A DNA stretch of 64,000 bases from contig JAEYUG010000108.1 of NCBI GenBank assembly GCA_023432805.1, positions 1 through 64,000 on the forward strand, written 5' to 3'. Position 1 is the first letter of the stretch; each line of letters starts with the position of its first letter. The stretch is from Bacteroidota bacterium (GTDB lineage Bacteria; Bacteroidota; Ignavibacteria; SZUA-365). The translations under genes were made by a program, and so were the position numbers. Below the pieces are notes generated by a model that worked only from the letters and a program-made list of their open reading frames with translations, had not been told where the DNA came from and did no database searches. This document shows, piece after piece, positions 1-8,625 of this stretch.

Positions 1-1
1 A

Positions 2-1204
2 CCGCCGCCACCAGCCATTGCCGCGTCCATTGAGCTGCGCGCACGCACCGACAATGCACTGCTTCCGGATGTGAACATCGATGTGAAGCGCACGACGCGG
101 GGCGAACTGTTTCCGCTGCTTCCCTACGTGTTCTTCGAACAGGAGAGCGATGTGATCGACGAACGTGCACAGTCTCTACTCGCACAGCGTCAGACATCTG
201 GCTTTCAGGAATCGGCGCTTCCCAACCGCACCCTCGACATCTACCGCCATCTGCTCAACATCGTCGGGTCGCGACTCCGCGCGAATCCCGCAGCCCGCAT
301 CATCCTGACCGGGTGCAACAACGCCAATGCCGGCGAGCTCAACAACACCGCACTCTCGCGTCGACGAGCAGAGCAGGTGAAAGCATATCTCGTCGACGTG
401 TGGGGCATCGCGGCTGCGCGCATCAGTGTGCAGGCGCGGAATCTTCCGAAGGAGGCGCCGGACAAGACGACGCTCGAGGGACGTGAGGAAGCGAGACGTG
501 TGGAGATTTCGTCAACGACCTACGAGATTCTCGCTCCTGTGCAATGGCGTGCCGAAGAGCAGTCGGTGCAGGCCCCAACCATCGTGCTCGCACCGCGGGT
601 TACGAGCGATGCGGGCATCGCGGCATGGACCGCCTCCCTTGAACAGCGCGGGGTACGACTGGCTTCCTTCGAGGGTGCCGGGAACGTACCTGCCGAGCTC
701 ACCTGGCGCATCGATTCCTCCAATGTGCCTGCGATCGGGGAGCCGATACAGGCCCGGCTCGAGGTACGCGACCGCATGGCGCAGACCCGCCAGGCTGATG
801 CGAGCATCATGGTGCGGCAGTCGACCGACACCACCGAGATCTTCGAAGAGGAGGGCGGCCGCAGGATCGACCGCTTCAGTCTCATCCTCTTCGATTTCAA
901 CAAGTCGACGATCGGTGTGGAGAACGCGCGCATCCTCGACATCGTGCGCCGCGCCATCACTCCCTCGTCGCGTGTGACGATTTACGGATATGCCGACCGT
1001 ACGGGCAATCCCGAATTGAACCGCGCGCTGGCGCTGGCCCGCTGTGAATCGGTACGCCGGTCGCTCGGCTCGATCCTCGACGGCCTTGACGTGTCGATCG
1101 AGGCCGTCGGCAGCGATCGCCTGTTGTTCGACAACGACCTCGCTGAAGGTCGCAACTACTGCCGTACCGTGCAGATCGTCGTGGAAACTGGAATCTCGAA
1201 GTAA
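2..1204 (+). CDS. OmpA-family envelope protein with two OmpA-like domains (5' end outside window)
   Basis: The frame is open to the left edge, so the N-terminus is missing. The first visible residues are proline-rich (PPPPAIAASIELRA). Two OmpA/MotB-like domains are visible. One spans roughly residues 60-150 of the visible part (RIILTGCNNANAGELNN, then LSRRRAEQVKAYL). The second is C-terminal (LILFDFNKSTI, GYADRTGNPELN, LALARCESVRRSLG). Such domains normally bind peptidoglycan from the periplasm or outer membrane. The second copy shows the usual beta-alpha-beta-alpha spacing and ends near the stop, as in the family. The stop codon overlaps the AAGGAG ribosome binding site of the next gene, so the two are probably co-transcribed. 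The function beyond envelope anchoring is unknown. Confidence 0.8.
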   Translation, partial: PPPPAIAASIELRARTDNALLPDVNIDVKRTTRGELFPLLPYVFFEQESDVIDERAQSLLAQRQTSGFQESALPNRTLDIYRHLLNIVGSRLRANPAARIILTGCNNANAGELNNTALSRRRAEQVKAYLVDVWGIAAARISVQARNLPKEAPDKTTLEGREEARRVEISSTTYEILAPVQWRAEEQSVQAPTIVLAPRVTSDAGIAAWTASLEQRGVRLASFEGAGNVPAELTWRIDSSNVPAIGEPIQARLEVRDRMAQTRQADASIMVRQSTDTTEIFEEEGGRRIDRFSLILFDFNKSTIGVENARILDIVRRAITPSSRVTIYGYADRTGNPELNRALALARCESVRRSLGSILDGLDVSIEAVGSDRLLFDNDLAEGRNYCRTVQIVVETGISK

Positions 1205-1213
1205 GGAGTCATC

Positions 1214-4200
1214 ATGAAATACAGTATCGCTCTCGTCCTGCTCTTCGCGTGTCTGTCTCCAGCCGATCTGCATGCACAGATCACGTTCTCGATCACGAGC
1301 ACGGACGGATCACAGTTTCCCGTCATGCGCGCCACATTCGAAGCGAGGGACCGCAACGGGCTGACGTACACCTCGTATGCGCCGTCGGAGTTCACTGTCG
1401 TGGAGGATGGTGTCGTCCGCCCCGTCTCCGTGGTGTCGTGTCCCCCGCCGCGCACCCCTCCCGTCTCCATCTCGCTCGTGATCGACGACAGTTACAGCAT
1501 GTCGATCGACAATCGCATGGTCAACGCGAAGATCGGTGCGACGCATTTCGTGCGGCTGCTCAATTTTCCGCCGGCGCAGATGGGTATCGTGCGTTTTGAT
1601 GACACGACCTACATCCATCAGGAATACACGTCCGACACGACCGTGTTGATCAACGCGATCAATGCGATCAAGGTGAATTCGAATGGCATCACACAAGCCT
1701 ATGGTGCCTTCATGAATGCGGTGACCGGCGGCATCGATTTTTCGAAGAACCGGATTGCTCCGCGCTATCTCGTGTTTGTCACCGACGGAGAGACGCGTCT
1801 GCAGACTCCGCAGATCAACGCGATCGTCAATGCCGCCCGTGCTGCGAATGTGCAGATCTACACCGTGACAGTCAGCCAGTTCACAGTCAACACAGATCTG
1901 CGCAGCATCGCCACGCAGACAGGCGGCAAGTGGTTCGAGGATGTGAATACGGACGTCAAGGCGAAGGCTGCGTTTTCGCAGATCGTGCAGTACGTGTACT
2001 ATTACGATCCATGCACGCTCTCGTGGGTCACCACCGGATGCGAAACCAATCGCAACGCCACGATCACACTCCGCAAGGGAACGCAGTCTGCAACGCAGAC
2101 CGTTGCCGTGACCATTCCGGCAACCGCAATCACGACCCTTGACGCCACACCGACCTTCGTCGAGTTCGGTCGCATCGCGCAGGGGACGACCACCACGCAG
2201 GATGTCGTCATCACTGCACGCAACGGAGCGATGAACGTGCAGTCGATCACCGTCGCGCCGACCAATTTCACCATCGTAAACATGGGTGGCAGCCCTCCCC
2301 CGTTCACTCTCGCTGCCGGCGCGTCGCGTACGATCCGTGTGCAGTACCGTGCCGCAGACACGAGCCGTTCGAGTGGCAGGCTCATCCTCGAGGCGGATGC
2401 ACACTGTGTGAAGGATGTCAGCCTTGCCGGCGGTGCAATCAACCCCGAGCCCCTGACCGTTGTCGTGCCCAACGGCGGTGAAACCTTCTACGCCGCCACG
2501 AACACCACGATCCGCTGGCGGGGCGTCCCCCCGTCGATGTCGGTGGAACTTGACTACAGCACCAATGCAGGTTCCTCGTGGCTACAGGTGTCTGCCGCGG
2601 CCTATGCACTCTCGACACCGTGGCTCGTCCCCAATACACCGAGCTCGAGTTGCCTCATGCTGGCCTCCACGCCCGAGCGGCGCACCGTGTCGAAGGATGC
2701 CTCGTGGCTTCCGACGCAACCGAGCGACGTGCTCGCCCTGGCCATGGCACCTTCAGGCGGCATGCTGGCCGCTGCGCTCGCCGATGGACGCATCAAGCTC
2801 CTCCATCCTGAAACCGGGGGATTGATGAACATCCTTGTCGGGCACACGGGACGTGTGAACGCGATCTCGTTCTCACCCGATGTGCGGTGGATCGTTTCAG
2901 GTGGCAACGACGGCCGCGTCATCGTATGGGATGCCCCACGCGGAGTGCATCACCAGGAGCTGACGGGGCATTCGGGACAGGTACATTCGGTCGTTTTCAG
3001 TTACGACGGCGCGTTCATCGCATCAGCCGATCAGTCGTCGATCATCCTGCGCCGAACGTCCGATTGGTCGCAGGTCTGGCGCATCACCACGTCAACCAGT
3101 GCCGATGCAGCGCTTGCCATCGATGCGCGGAACCGGTGGGTGGCATCGGCGAGCGGCAACAATGTCGTCATCCTGAACATTGCAGACGGCAGCGTACAAC
3201 GCACGCTCACAGGACACACGGGCGCCGTGCGTTCGATTTCCGTGACCCGCGACGGACAGACGATCGCGAGTGGATCCGACGACCGCAGCATCCGCGTGTG
3301 GAACACGTTTTCGTGGACGCTTGCGCGCACGCTCTCCGGACACACGAACGGTGTACAGAGCGTGACACTGGCACAGTCGGGCATGAATCTCCTCAGTGCC
3401 TCCCGCGACCGCAGCGTGCGCGTGTGGGATCTGCGCACGGGCACCGTACGGCAAACCTTCACCGGTCACACCGGCGATGTGACCGCAGCCGTGCATGACT
3501 GGCGCACTGGTCTTGTCGCGTCAGGATCACTCGACCGCAGCATCCGCATCTGGAGTTATGCGATCCCACTGTCTGATCGCAGCGACAGCCTGTGGTCCAT
3601 CATCACACCAAGCACGGATCTCGAGGTCGGCAATCCCGACTTCGCCGCCACGTTGTGCGCAGGTGAATACAGCGACGGTGTCGCGCATGTGAGGAATCGC
3701 GGCAACCAACCGCTGACCATCACGGCCGGGGTGTTCACCGGACCCGACTCTGCGTATTTCACCTTCGTGCCGGGCTTCACCCTGCCACCGGCACGCGTCC
3801 TGCAGCCGGAGGATACGCTCGATCTACCGATCCGCTACCATGCGCTCGCACCGGGCACACACAGCGCAACACTGCGCATCACGACCGACGCATCCTCCAT
3901 ACCCTTCGTCGACATCCCGCTGACGGGACGCAAGGACAGCGCTGCGGCACGGATGCTCGTCGACACCATCGACGTCGGCGAACGCTACCTGTGTTCCTTC
4001 CCCGTCGTACTGCCCGTCATCGTCGAGAACACGGGCCTCGTGGATGTCCGCATCGATTCGCTCGATGCAGACACACCAGGCTTCTTCCATCTCCTCTCAC
4101 CGCTCCCGCATCAGCTGCTCGCCGGTGAGATCGACACCTTCTCCGTGTCGATCCAGCCCGGCGCATTCGGCGCATTCGCCGCCACGCTCACGCTCGGCTC

Positions 4201-6217
4201 GACACCATGCCCGGTGTCCCTGCCCATGCTCGTGCGTGGCCGTTACGTGCCGTCAACACCTCTGGCCACGCCTGCGACACTGACCTTCCCCTACACTGCA
4301 ATCGGCGACACCAGCACGATGACGGTCACCCTGCACAATCCCACCGGCTCGCCGATGCAGCTCGAGAGCGGTGTCAGTGCGGATGGCGCCTACGAACTGC
4401 TCCTCCCCGCCCTGCCCTTCGAGATCGGACCACATGACAGCGTCACCGTACAGGTGCGCTTCATTCCCAGGGCGGAGGGATCGACCCTCGCGTCGGCTCA
4501 GTTCCATGTGGGATCCCCGTGCGTCGACAGTGTCAGCGTTGTGCTCGAAGGCAGCTCCCAGCGGAAGCCCGAGATGCGCATCACCGCGGGTGCTTTTCCA
4601 TCGCTGCTCTGCGAAACGGAACCAGCCTCCTCGATGACCGTCGACGTGCGCAATCTCGGCGGAGAGCGTCTCGACATCGCGCTGTCGATCACCGGTGTGC
4701 ATGCATCGGATTTCACGCTTGCAACACCGACCTCGCTGTCGATCGCCCCCGGTGCGGTGGAGAGTGCCGTGATCATCTTCGCGCCGCGCGACACGGGTGA
4801 CCGCGTCGCCATGCTCACCATCACGGGCAACGATCCACTCAAGCCGCGCGAAGACGTCCCACTCACAGCTCGCAAGGACAGCGCCGGATTCGCGATCACG
4901 ACCATTGCGAATGATCTCGGTGTCCTGCATCCCTGCGATCTCCCGGCGCAGCGAACAACAATGCTGCACAACACCGGTACCGTGCCGCTCACCGTGCAGG
5001 GTTCGCATTCGGGACTTCGAAGCGGTGTGCGGGTCTCCTCTCCGGTTTTCCCGTATCAGCTGGCTGCAGGCGACAGCGTCAGCGTCGTCTACGACATCGA
5101 TGCCGGCGTGAGCGGTGTCGTCGACGTGCGCAGCACATTCAATGCAGCCCCATGTGCACGACTCGCCGCGCATGCCTTCACAGCAGACCTGCGTCCCTCC
5201 ATCCCCCTCCTCTCACAGAGCACAATCGATTTCGGCACCGTCGGCGTCGGCCTTTCCGGAGACGATTCCATCACCGTGACGAATCCCACCACCGTGCCCA
5301 TGCGCATCGATGCGTTGACGCTCTCCCCTGCCGCATCGAGCGTGACACGCCTCACCCCGTCAACGCTTCCTGCCACAATTCCCCCGGGAGGCAGCATCAC
5401 CGTGCGCTGGCGTTATACACCGACTGCGGCCGACACCCTCCGTGCTACCATCACACTCACTACAGGAATCCCCTGCCGCGATACACTGATGGTCGACGTC
5501 AACGGTCGCAGTCAGGCTGCCTTCGCGGAGATCTCGGTTCCGCGACTGACGGCTGAGATCGGCTCGCGCGTACGCATTCCGATCCGCATGACCCGCAGCG
5601 GAAATCTCGCGCTGACCGGAACGCGCTCCTTCCGCACGGATCTTGTCTTCGACCGCAGCATGCTCTGGCCCGAACGTGTGATCCCGAGCGCCGGCACACC
5701 GACGCTCTCGGTCGCTTCGAGCGGTGCGACGAGTACAGCCACCATCACCGTTCAGCAGTCGGCCTCGCCGTCCGACGGCGTGCTTGCCGAGCTCGAATGT
5801 CTTGTCATGCTCGGCACCACAGACACGACAGTCCTGCATCTGGCCGGATTCAGCTGGCTTGAGGGCACGGCTTCCGCTGTGACCAGCGACGGGCACTTCA
5901 CTGCGCTGGGAATCTGCGAAGCAGGCGGACGCCGGTTCGTCGCACTGCCGTCGGGACTCCCTTCCTTCACGGCCGCACCAAATCCCTTCAATCCCGCGAC
6001 CGAGTTGCTGGTTTCGCTCGATGCATCTGCGTTCATCGAAATCGATGTCTTCGATGCACTCGGACGGCTGGTGGCAACACCGGCCCGTGAGCTGCGCGAT
6101 GCGGGCACGCACCGGATCACACTCGATGCCACGCGGTTCACCAGTGGCGTGTATATCGCGGTGATGCGGGTCGATGGCCTTCCGGCGGGCACCCTGCGCC
6201 TGGTGTGCGCGAAGTAG
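1214..6217 (+). CDS. Secreted T9SS protein with VWA, WD40 and ASH (choice-of-anchor D) domains
   Basis: This 1667-residue exported protein starts 5 nt after AAGGAG. A signal peptide ends at LHAQ (residue 22). A von Willebrand A domain follows, with a MIDAS motif DDSYS at residues 91-95. A Kre9/KNH-like Ig segment (VPNGGETF) precedes WD40 repeats at about residues 505-785 (HTGRVNAISFSPD, SGSDDRSIRVW). Repeated ASH/choice-of-anchor D modules run to about residue 1450, then a cohesin-like stretch. The last 85 or so residues (AAPNPFNPATELLVSL through SGVYIAVM) form a T9SS type A sorting domain. It is probably a surface-attached adhesion or scaffold protein. No catalytic residues are apparent. The order VWA-WD40-ASH-T9SS is unusual. 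Confidence 0.88.
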   Translation: MKYSIALVLLFACLSPADLHAQITFSITSTDGSQFPVMRATFEARDRNGLTYTSYAPSEFTVVEDGVVRPVSVVSCPPPRTPPVSISLVIDDSYSMSIDNRMVNAKIGATHFVRLLNFPPAQMGIVRFDDTTYIHQEYTSDTTVLINAINAIKVNSNGITQAYGAFMNAVTGGIDFSKNRIAPRYLVFVTDGETRLQTPQINAIVNAARAANVQIYTVTVSQFTVNTDLRSIATQTGGKWFEDVNTDVKAKAAFSQIVQYVYYYDPCTLSWVTTGCETNRNATITLRKGTQSATQTVAVTIPATAITTLDATPTFVEFGRIAQGTTTTQDVVITARNGAMNVQSITVAPTNFTIVNMGGSPPPFTLAAGASRTIRVQYRAADTSRSSGRLILEADAHCVKDVSLAGGAINPEPLTVVVPNGGETFYAATNTTIRWRGVPPSMSVELDYSTNAGSSWLQVSAAAYALSTPWLVPNTPSSSCLMLASTPERRTVSKDASWLPTQPSDVLALAMAPSGGMLAAALADGRIKLLHPETGGLMNILVGHTGRVNAISFSPDVRWIVSGGNDGRVIVWDAPRGVHHQELTGHSGQVHSVVFSYDGAFIASADQSSIILRRTSDWSQVWRITTSTSADAALAIDARNRWVASASGNNVVILNIADGSVQRTLTGHTGAVRSISVTRDGQTIASGSDDRSIRVWNTFSWTLARTLSGHTNGVQSVTLAQSGMNLLSASRDRSVRVWDLRTGTVRQTFTGHTGDVTAAVHDWRTGLVASGSLDRSIRIWSYAIPLSDRSDSLWSIITPSTDLEVGNPDFAATLCAGEYSDGVAHVRNRGNQPLTITAGVFTGPDSAYFTFVPGFTLPPARVLQPEDTLDLPIRYHALAPGTHSATLRITTDASSIPFVDIPLTGRKDSAAARMLVDTIDVGERYLCSFPVVLPVIVENTGLVDVRIDSLDADTPGFFHLLSPLPHQLLAGEIDTFSVSIQPGAFGAFAATLTLGSTPCPVSLPMLVRGRYVPSTPLATPATLTFPYTAIGDTSTMTVTLHNPTGSPMQLESGVSADGAYELLLPALPFEIGPHDSVTVQVRFIPRAEGSTLASAQFHVGSPCVDSVSVVLEGSSQRKPEMRITAGAFPSLLCETEPASSMTVDVRNLGGERLDIALSITGVHASDFTLATPTSLSIAPGAVESAVIIFAPRDTGDRVAMLTITGNDPLKPREDVPLTARKDSAGFAITTIANDLGVLHPCDLPAQRTTMLHNTGTVPLTVQGSHSGLRSGVRVSSPVFPYQLAAGDSVSVVYDIDAGVSGVVDVRSTFNAAPCARLAAHAFTADLRPSIPLLSQSTIDFGTVGVGLSGDDSITVTNPTTVPMRIDALTLSPAASSVTRLTPSTLPATIPPGGSITVRWRYTPTAADTLRATITLTTGIPCRDTLMVDVNGRSQAAFAEISVPRLTAEIGSRVRIPIRMTRSGNLALTGTRSFRTDLVFDRSMLWPERVIPSAGTPTLSVASSGATSTATITVQQSASPSDGVLAELECLVMLGTTDTTVLHLAGFSWLEGTASAVTSDGHFTALGICEAGGRRFVALPSGLPSFTAAPNPFNPATELLVSLDASAFIEIDVFDALGRLVATPARELRDAGTHRITLDATRFTSGVYIAVMRVDGLPAGTLRLVCAK

Positions 6218-6287
6218 CGCGCGTTGGATATGAACTCGCGGGGACCCACACCGCTGCATCCGTGCACGCGGTGCGATCCCTGAGGCG

Positions 6288-7127
6288 TTACCTGCGCTGG
6301 AAGTCGATGGTGGTGCTGACTTCGAGCAGATTGTTCATCGTGCGGACCGCCGTATTCGACAGCACGAGCTTGTAGGGCACATAGTCGAACTTCTCGTCTC
6401 CCGCCTTCGCAGCAGGAACCGGGAACGGGACTTCGGCGCTGAGCGCCACGGGCACCTGCATCGGTGGCACCAGATCCCGAATCTGCAGTGGGACGTCCTG
6501 AGAATACGGCACGCTCCACTGCAGCAACTTCACAGACAGCGTCACCCGCAGGTTCACCGTCTTCGCGCGCGGAGTTATGAGCACCATGCCGTCCGCTGCA
6601 GGACGCACGTCGAACGTGACGCGATCGGCCAGGCGTAGCTCAACATTCGGCGACGCACTCGCCGGAACACCGGTGTAACGACCAGAGGCTGCGACGCGTC
6701 CCGTCCCCTCGATCTCGATGCTCGCCTCCGCTGCATTCTTGTCGAAGCGATCAAACCGCAGCGTCTTGAGATTCATCGTCAATTCACCGCCGTCGATATC
6801 GACAGTGTTCGTGTATGCGACACCGAACACGGATTTGTCCTCCCGCACGATGTTGCGCGTCGGCAGAAAACGCAAGCGCACATCGTCACTGCGATTGTCT
6901 GCCACGGCATTCAGCATGCGGTTCACCGCACCCATGCGCACACGTGTCACCAGGTCCGCACCACCAGGCAGGCGTGACGCAGACCAGGCGCGAGCAACGG
7001 AATCCGCAGTTTCGATGCGGGGACGTGCTGCCTCGACTGCTGCGCGTGATGCCTCGATTGTCGGGAGATCCAGACTCGAGCAGGCGGCGACGAGAAGTGC
7101 AGGAAGGACCATGAGGAAACGACGCAT
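6288..7127 (-). CDS. Putative lipoprotein, unknown function
   Basis: This is a 279-residue protein. A short hydrophobic N-terminus ends in LLVAAC at Cys17, a good lipobox, so it is probably lipid-anchored. The rest is beta-rich with no motif I recognise. It has the look of TULIP/YceB-like lipid-binding lipoproteins, which is a guess. I chose ATG at 7127 over GTG at 7130: GGAGG at 7139-7135 is 7 nt from the ATG but only 4 nt from the GTG. The ATG then overlaps the upstream stop as TGATG. It is the last gene of a tightly overlapping five-gene chain and resembles its upstream neighbour in size and composition. Confidence 0.72.
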   Translation of the reverse strand: MRRFLMVLPALLVAACSSLDLPTIEASRAAVEAARPRIETADSVARAWSASRLPGGADLVTRVRMGAVNRMLNAVADNRSDDVRLRFLPTRNIVREDKSVFGVAYTNTVDIDGGELTMNLKTLRFDRFDKNAAEASIEIEGTGRVAASGRYTGVPASASPNVELRLADRVTFDVRPAADGMVLITPRAKTVNLRVTLSVKLLQWSVPYSQDVPLQIRDLVPPMQVPVALSAEVPFPVPAAKAGDEKFDYVPYKLVLSNTAVRTMNNLLEVSTTIDFQRR

Positions 7128-7942
7128 CACTTTACCTCCGTCTTCGTCATGTCGAGTGCAACGAGCATGCGGCCGTCGAACATCAGCACCTCGCGCACCT
7201 TCACGCCATAGTTGATCACGCGTCGCGGCGAGCTGATATCGAGATTCACCTTCGAACGCACCTCGACAGTCGTCGCCTCGAGACTCATCTGATTGGTGAA
7301 GTCCACCGGGAACTTCACCGGCGGGATGTCCCTGCTCATCCGCGCGAGTTGCACGCGGATCACATCGCGAATCACATCCTCTGCTGCAGAGAGCAGTCCC
7401 CCCGCTTTCACGACAGGCGCGATGTTGAACGGCTCATAGCCCGCCATGAGTTCGCCATCCTTCATGCCCAGCATCAGTGCACAGTCCATCGCAAGCGCCA
7501 CATCCACGTCGTACGCGGTGCTGTGCGCACGGAGAATCAGCGTCAGCACACCCGATCCATTACGCAGGTGCACGTCGATCGAGTCGATCACGTACGACGT
7601 CTGCGCATCGAGCCAGCCCGGTACGCCCACGAGCGCCTGCACCGCCTTGCGCACGCCCGCCTCTGAAATCGTCACGAGCAGGTCCGCCTCCTCAGGCGCA
7701 GGTGGACGCTGCAGACGCCGCGCCAGATGTTCCGCGCCCCGCATGCGGACGTCCATCATCACTGCTTCCCGAGCCGCGGCGAATTGTTCAAGATCGATGT
7801 TGCCACCCGCCATCGAGCGCACGACGGCGCACCCGGGGGCTGCGGCGAGCAGCAGCATGACAAGGAGGATGGGAGAAAACCGAAAGGAGGTACGGAGTTG
7901 TTGGTGGAGCATGCTGCACTGTGCGGAAGTGACCCGGATCAT
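7127..7942 (-). CDS. Putative lipoprotein, unknown function
   Basis: This is a 271-residue protein with an N-terminal hydrophobic segment ending in LLLAAAPGC, a lipobox with an atypical Pro at -2. The body contains amphipathic beta strands (VIDSIDVHLRNGSGVLTLIL) like those of lipid-binding or barrel-like domains, but I cannot assign a family. The ATG at 7942 overlaps the rsmG stop as ATGA, which argues for translational coupling. A second possible start (MLHQQLR, 7912) would also leave a complete signal sequence. Its partner downstream is another lipoprotein of similar size, so the two may work as a pair in the envelope. Confidence 0.7.
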   Translation of the reverse strand: MIRVTSAQCSMLHQQLRTSFRFSPILLVMLLLAAAPGCAVVRSMAGGNIDLEQFAAAREAVMMDVRMRGAEHLARRLQRPPAPEEADLLVTISEAGVRKAVQALVGVPGWLDAQTSYVIDSIDVHLRNGSGVLTLILRAHSTAYDVDVALAMDCALMLGMKDGELMAGYEPFNIAPVVKAGGLLSAAEDVIRDVIRVQLARMSRDIPPVKFPVDFTNQMSLEATTVEVRSKVNLDISSPRRVINYGVKVREVLMFDGRMLVALDMTKTEVK

Positions 7943-8625
7943 GTCGATGCAGCCTGCAACGCCACACGCACAAGCTTCTTCTGCTCCTGCTCCAGCGTTG
8001 ATTCTGCAGATAATCGGATGGGGAATTCTTCAATTGAAGCAACCCACGCTCTGCGTCGTGCCACGTCGATCTCCCGCGAGAGATCTCCCCCCTTCCACGC
8101 ACAGAGCGTGCACTGCATCCCCGTGCGCAGCAGCGGCCGCGCCCAGGAGACGAGGTCGTCAAGCGGCGCAACCGCGCGCGCAAGCACGATGTCGATGTCA
8201 CCGGGCAGCTTCCCCCCGCGGGCCAGCTCATCGACGCGACCGTTGAGCGCGAAGGCGTTGGGCAGGCCGAGCGATTCGATCATGTCGACAACCGCGCGGA
8301 CTTTCTTCCCGATCGAATCCACCAGCGTGAACCGGGCATCGGGCAGCATGATTGCGAGCGGAATGCCCGGCAGCCCGCCACCCGTCCCGACATCGATGAA
8401 GGAGGCATCACGCGGAGGCGGTACGACAGCGAGCAGCGAGAGGCTGTGCAGGATGTGATGGAGCCACACCCCGTCCGTGTCCTTGCGCGAGATGAGATTC
8501 ACGACGGCATTGTGTGCCCGCAGAAGTTCGACGTATCGCTCCAGCAGTGCCGCCTGAAAATCCGTCATCGTCACGTTGTCGGCTGCGAGCACCCCGCGCA
8601 GCCAGGCGATCCCGAGTTCACTCAT
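7939..8625 (-). CDS. rsmG: 16S rRNA (guanine-N7) methyltransferase RsmG
   Basis: This 228-residue RsmG (GidB) uses S-adenosylmethionine to methylate N7 of G527 in 16S rRNA. The SAM-binding motif DVGTGGGLPGIPLAIML is clear, with further family blocks ISRKDTDGVWLHHILHS and VLARAVAPLDDLVSWARPLL. The length fits the family. The frame stays open far upstream, but that part is antisense noise. ATG at 8625 (MSELGIAWLRG) gives the normal N-terminus and overlaps the preceding OmpA gene by 8 nt. The downstream lipoprotein starts within its stop codon (ATGA). Finding rsmG inside an envelope-protein chain is unusual but explained by the overlaps. Confidence 0.93.
   Translation of the reverse strand: MSELGIAWLRGVLAADNVTMTDFQAALLERYVELLRAHNAVVNLISRKDTDGVWLHHILHSLSLLAVVPPPRDASFIDVGTGGGLPGIPLAIMLPDARFTLVDSIGKKVRAVVDMIESLGLPNAFALNGRVDELARGGKLPGDIDIVLARAVAPLDDLVSWARPLLRTGMQCTLCAWKGGDLSREIDVARRRAWVASIEEFPIRLSAESTLEQEQKKLVRVALQAAST

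Noticed and set aside
6218..6287. Terminator between the convergent genes
   Set aside because: Only a 6-bp CACCGC/GCGGTG stem with a long loop and no T-tract is visible.
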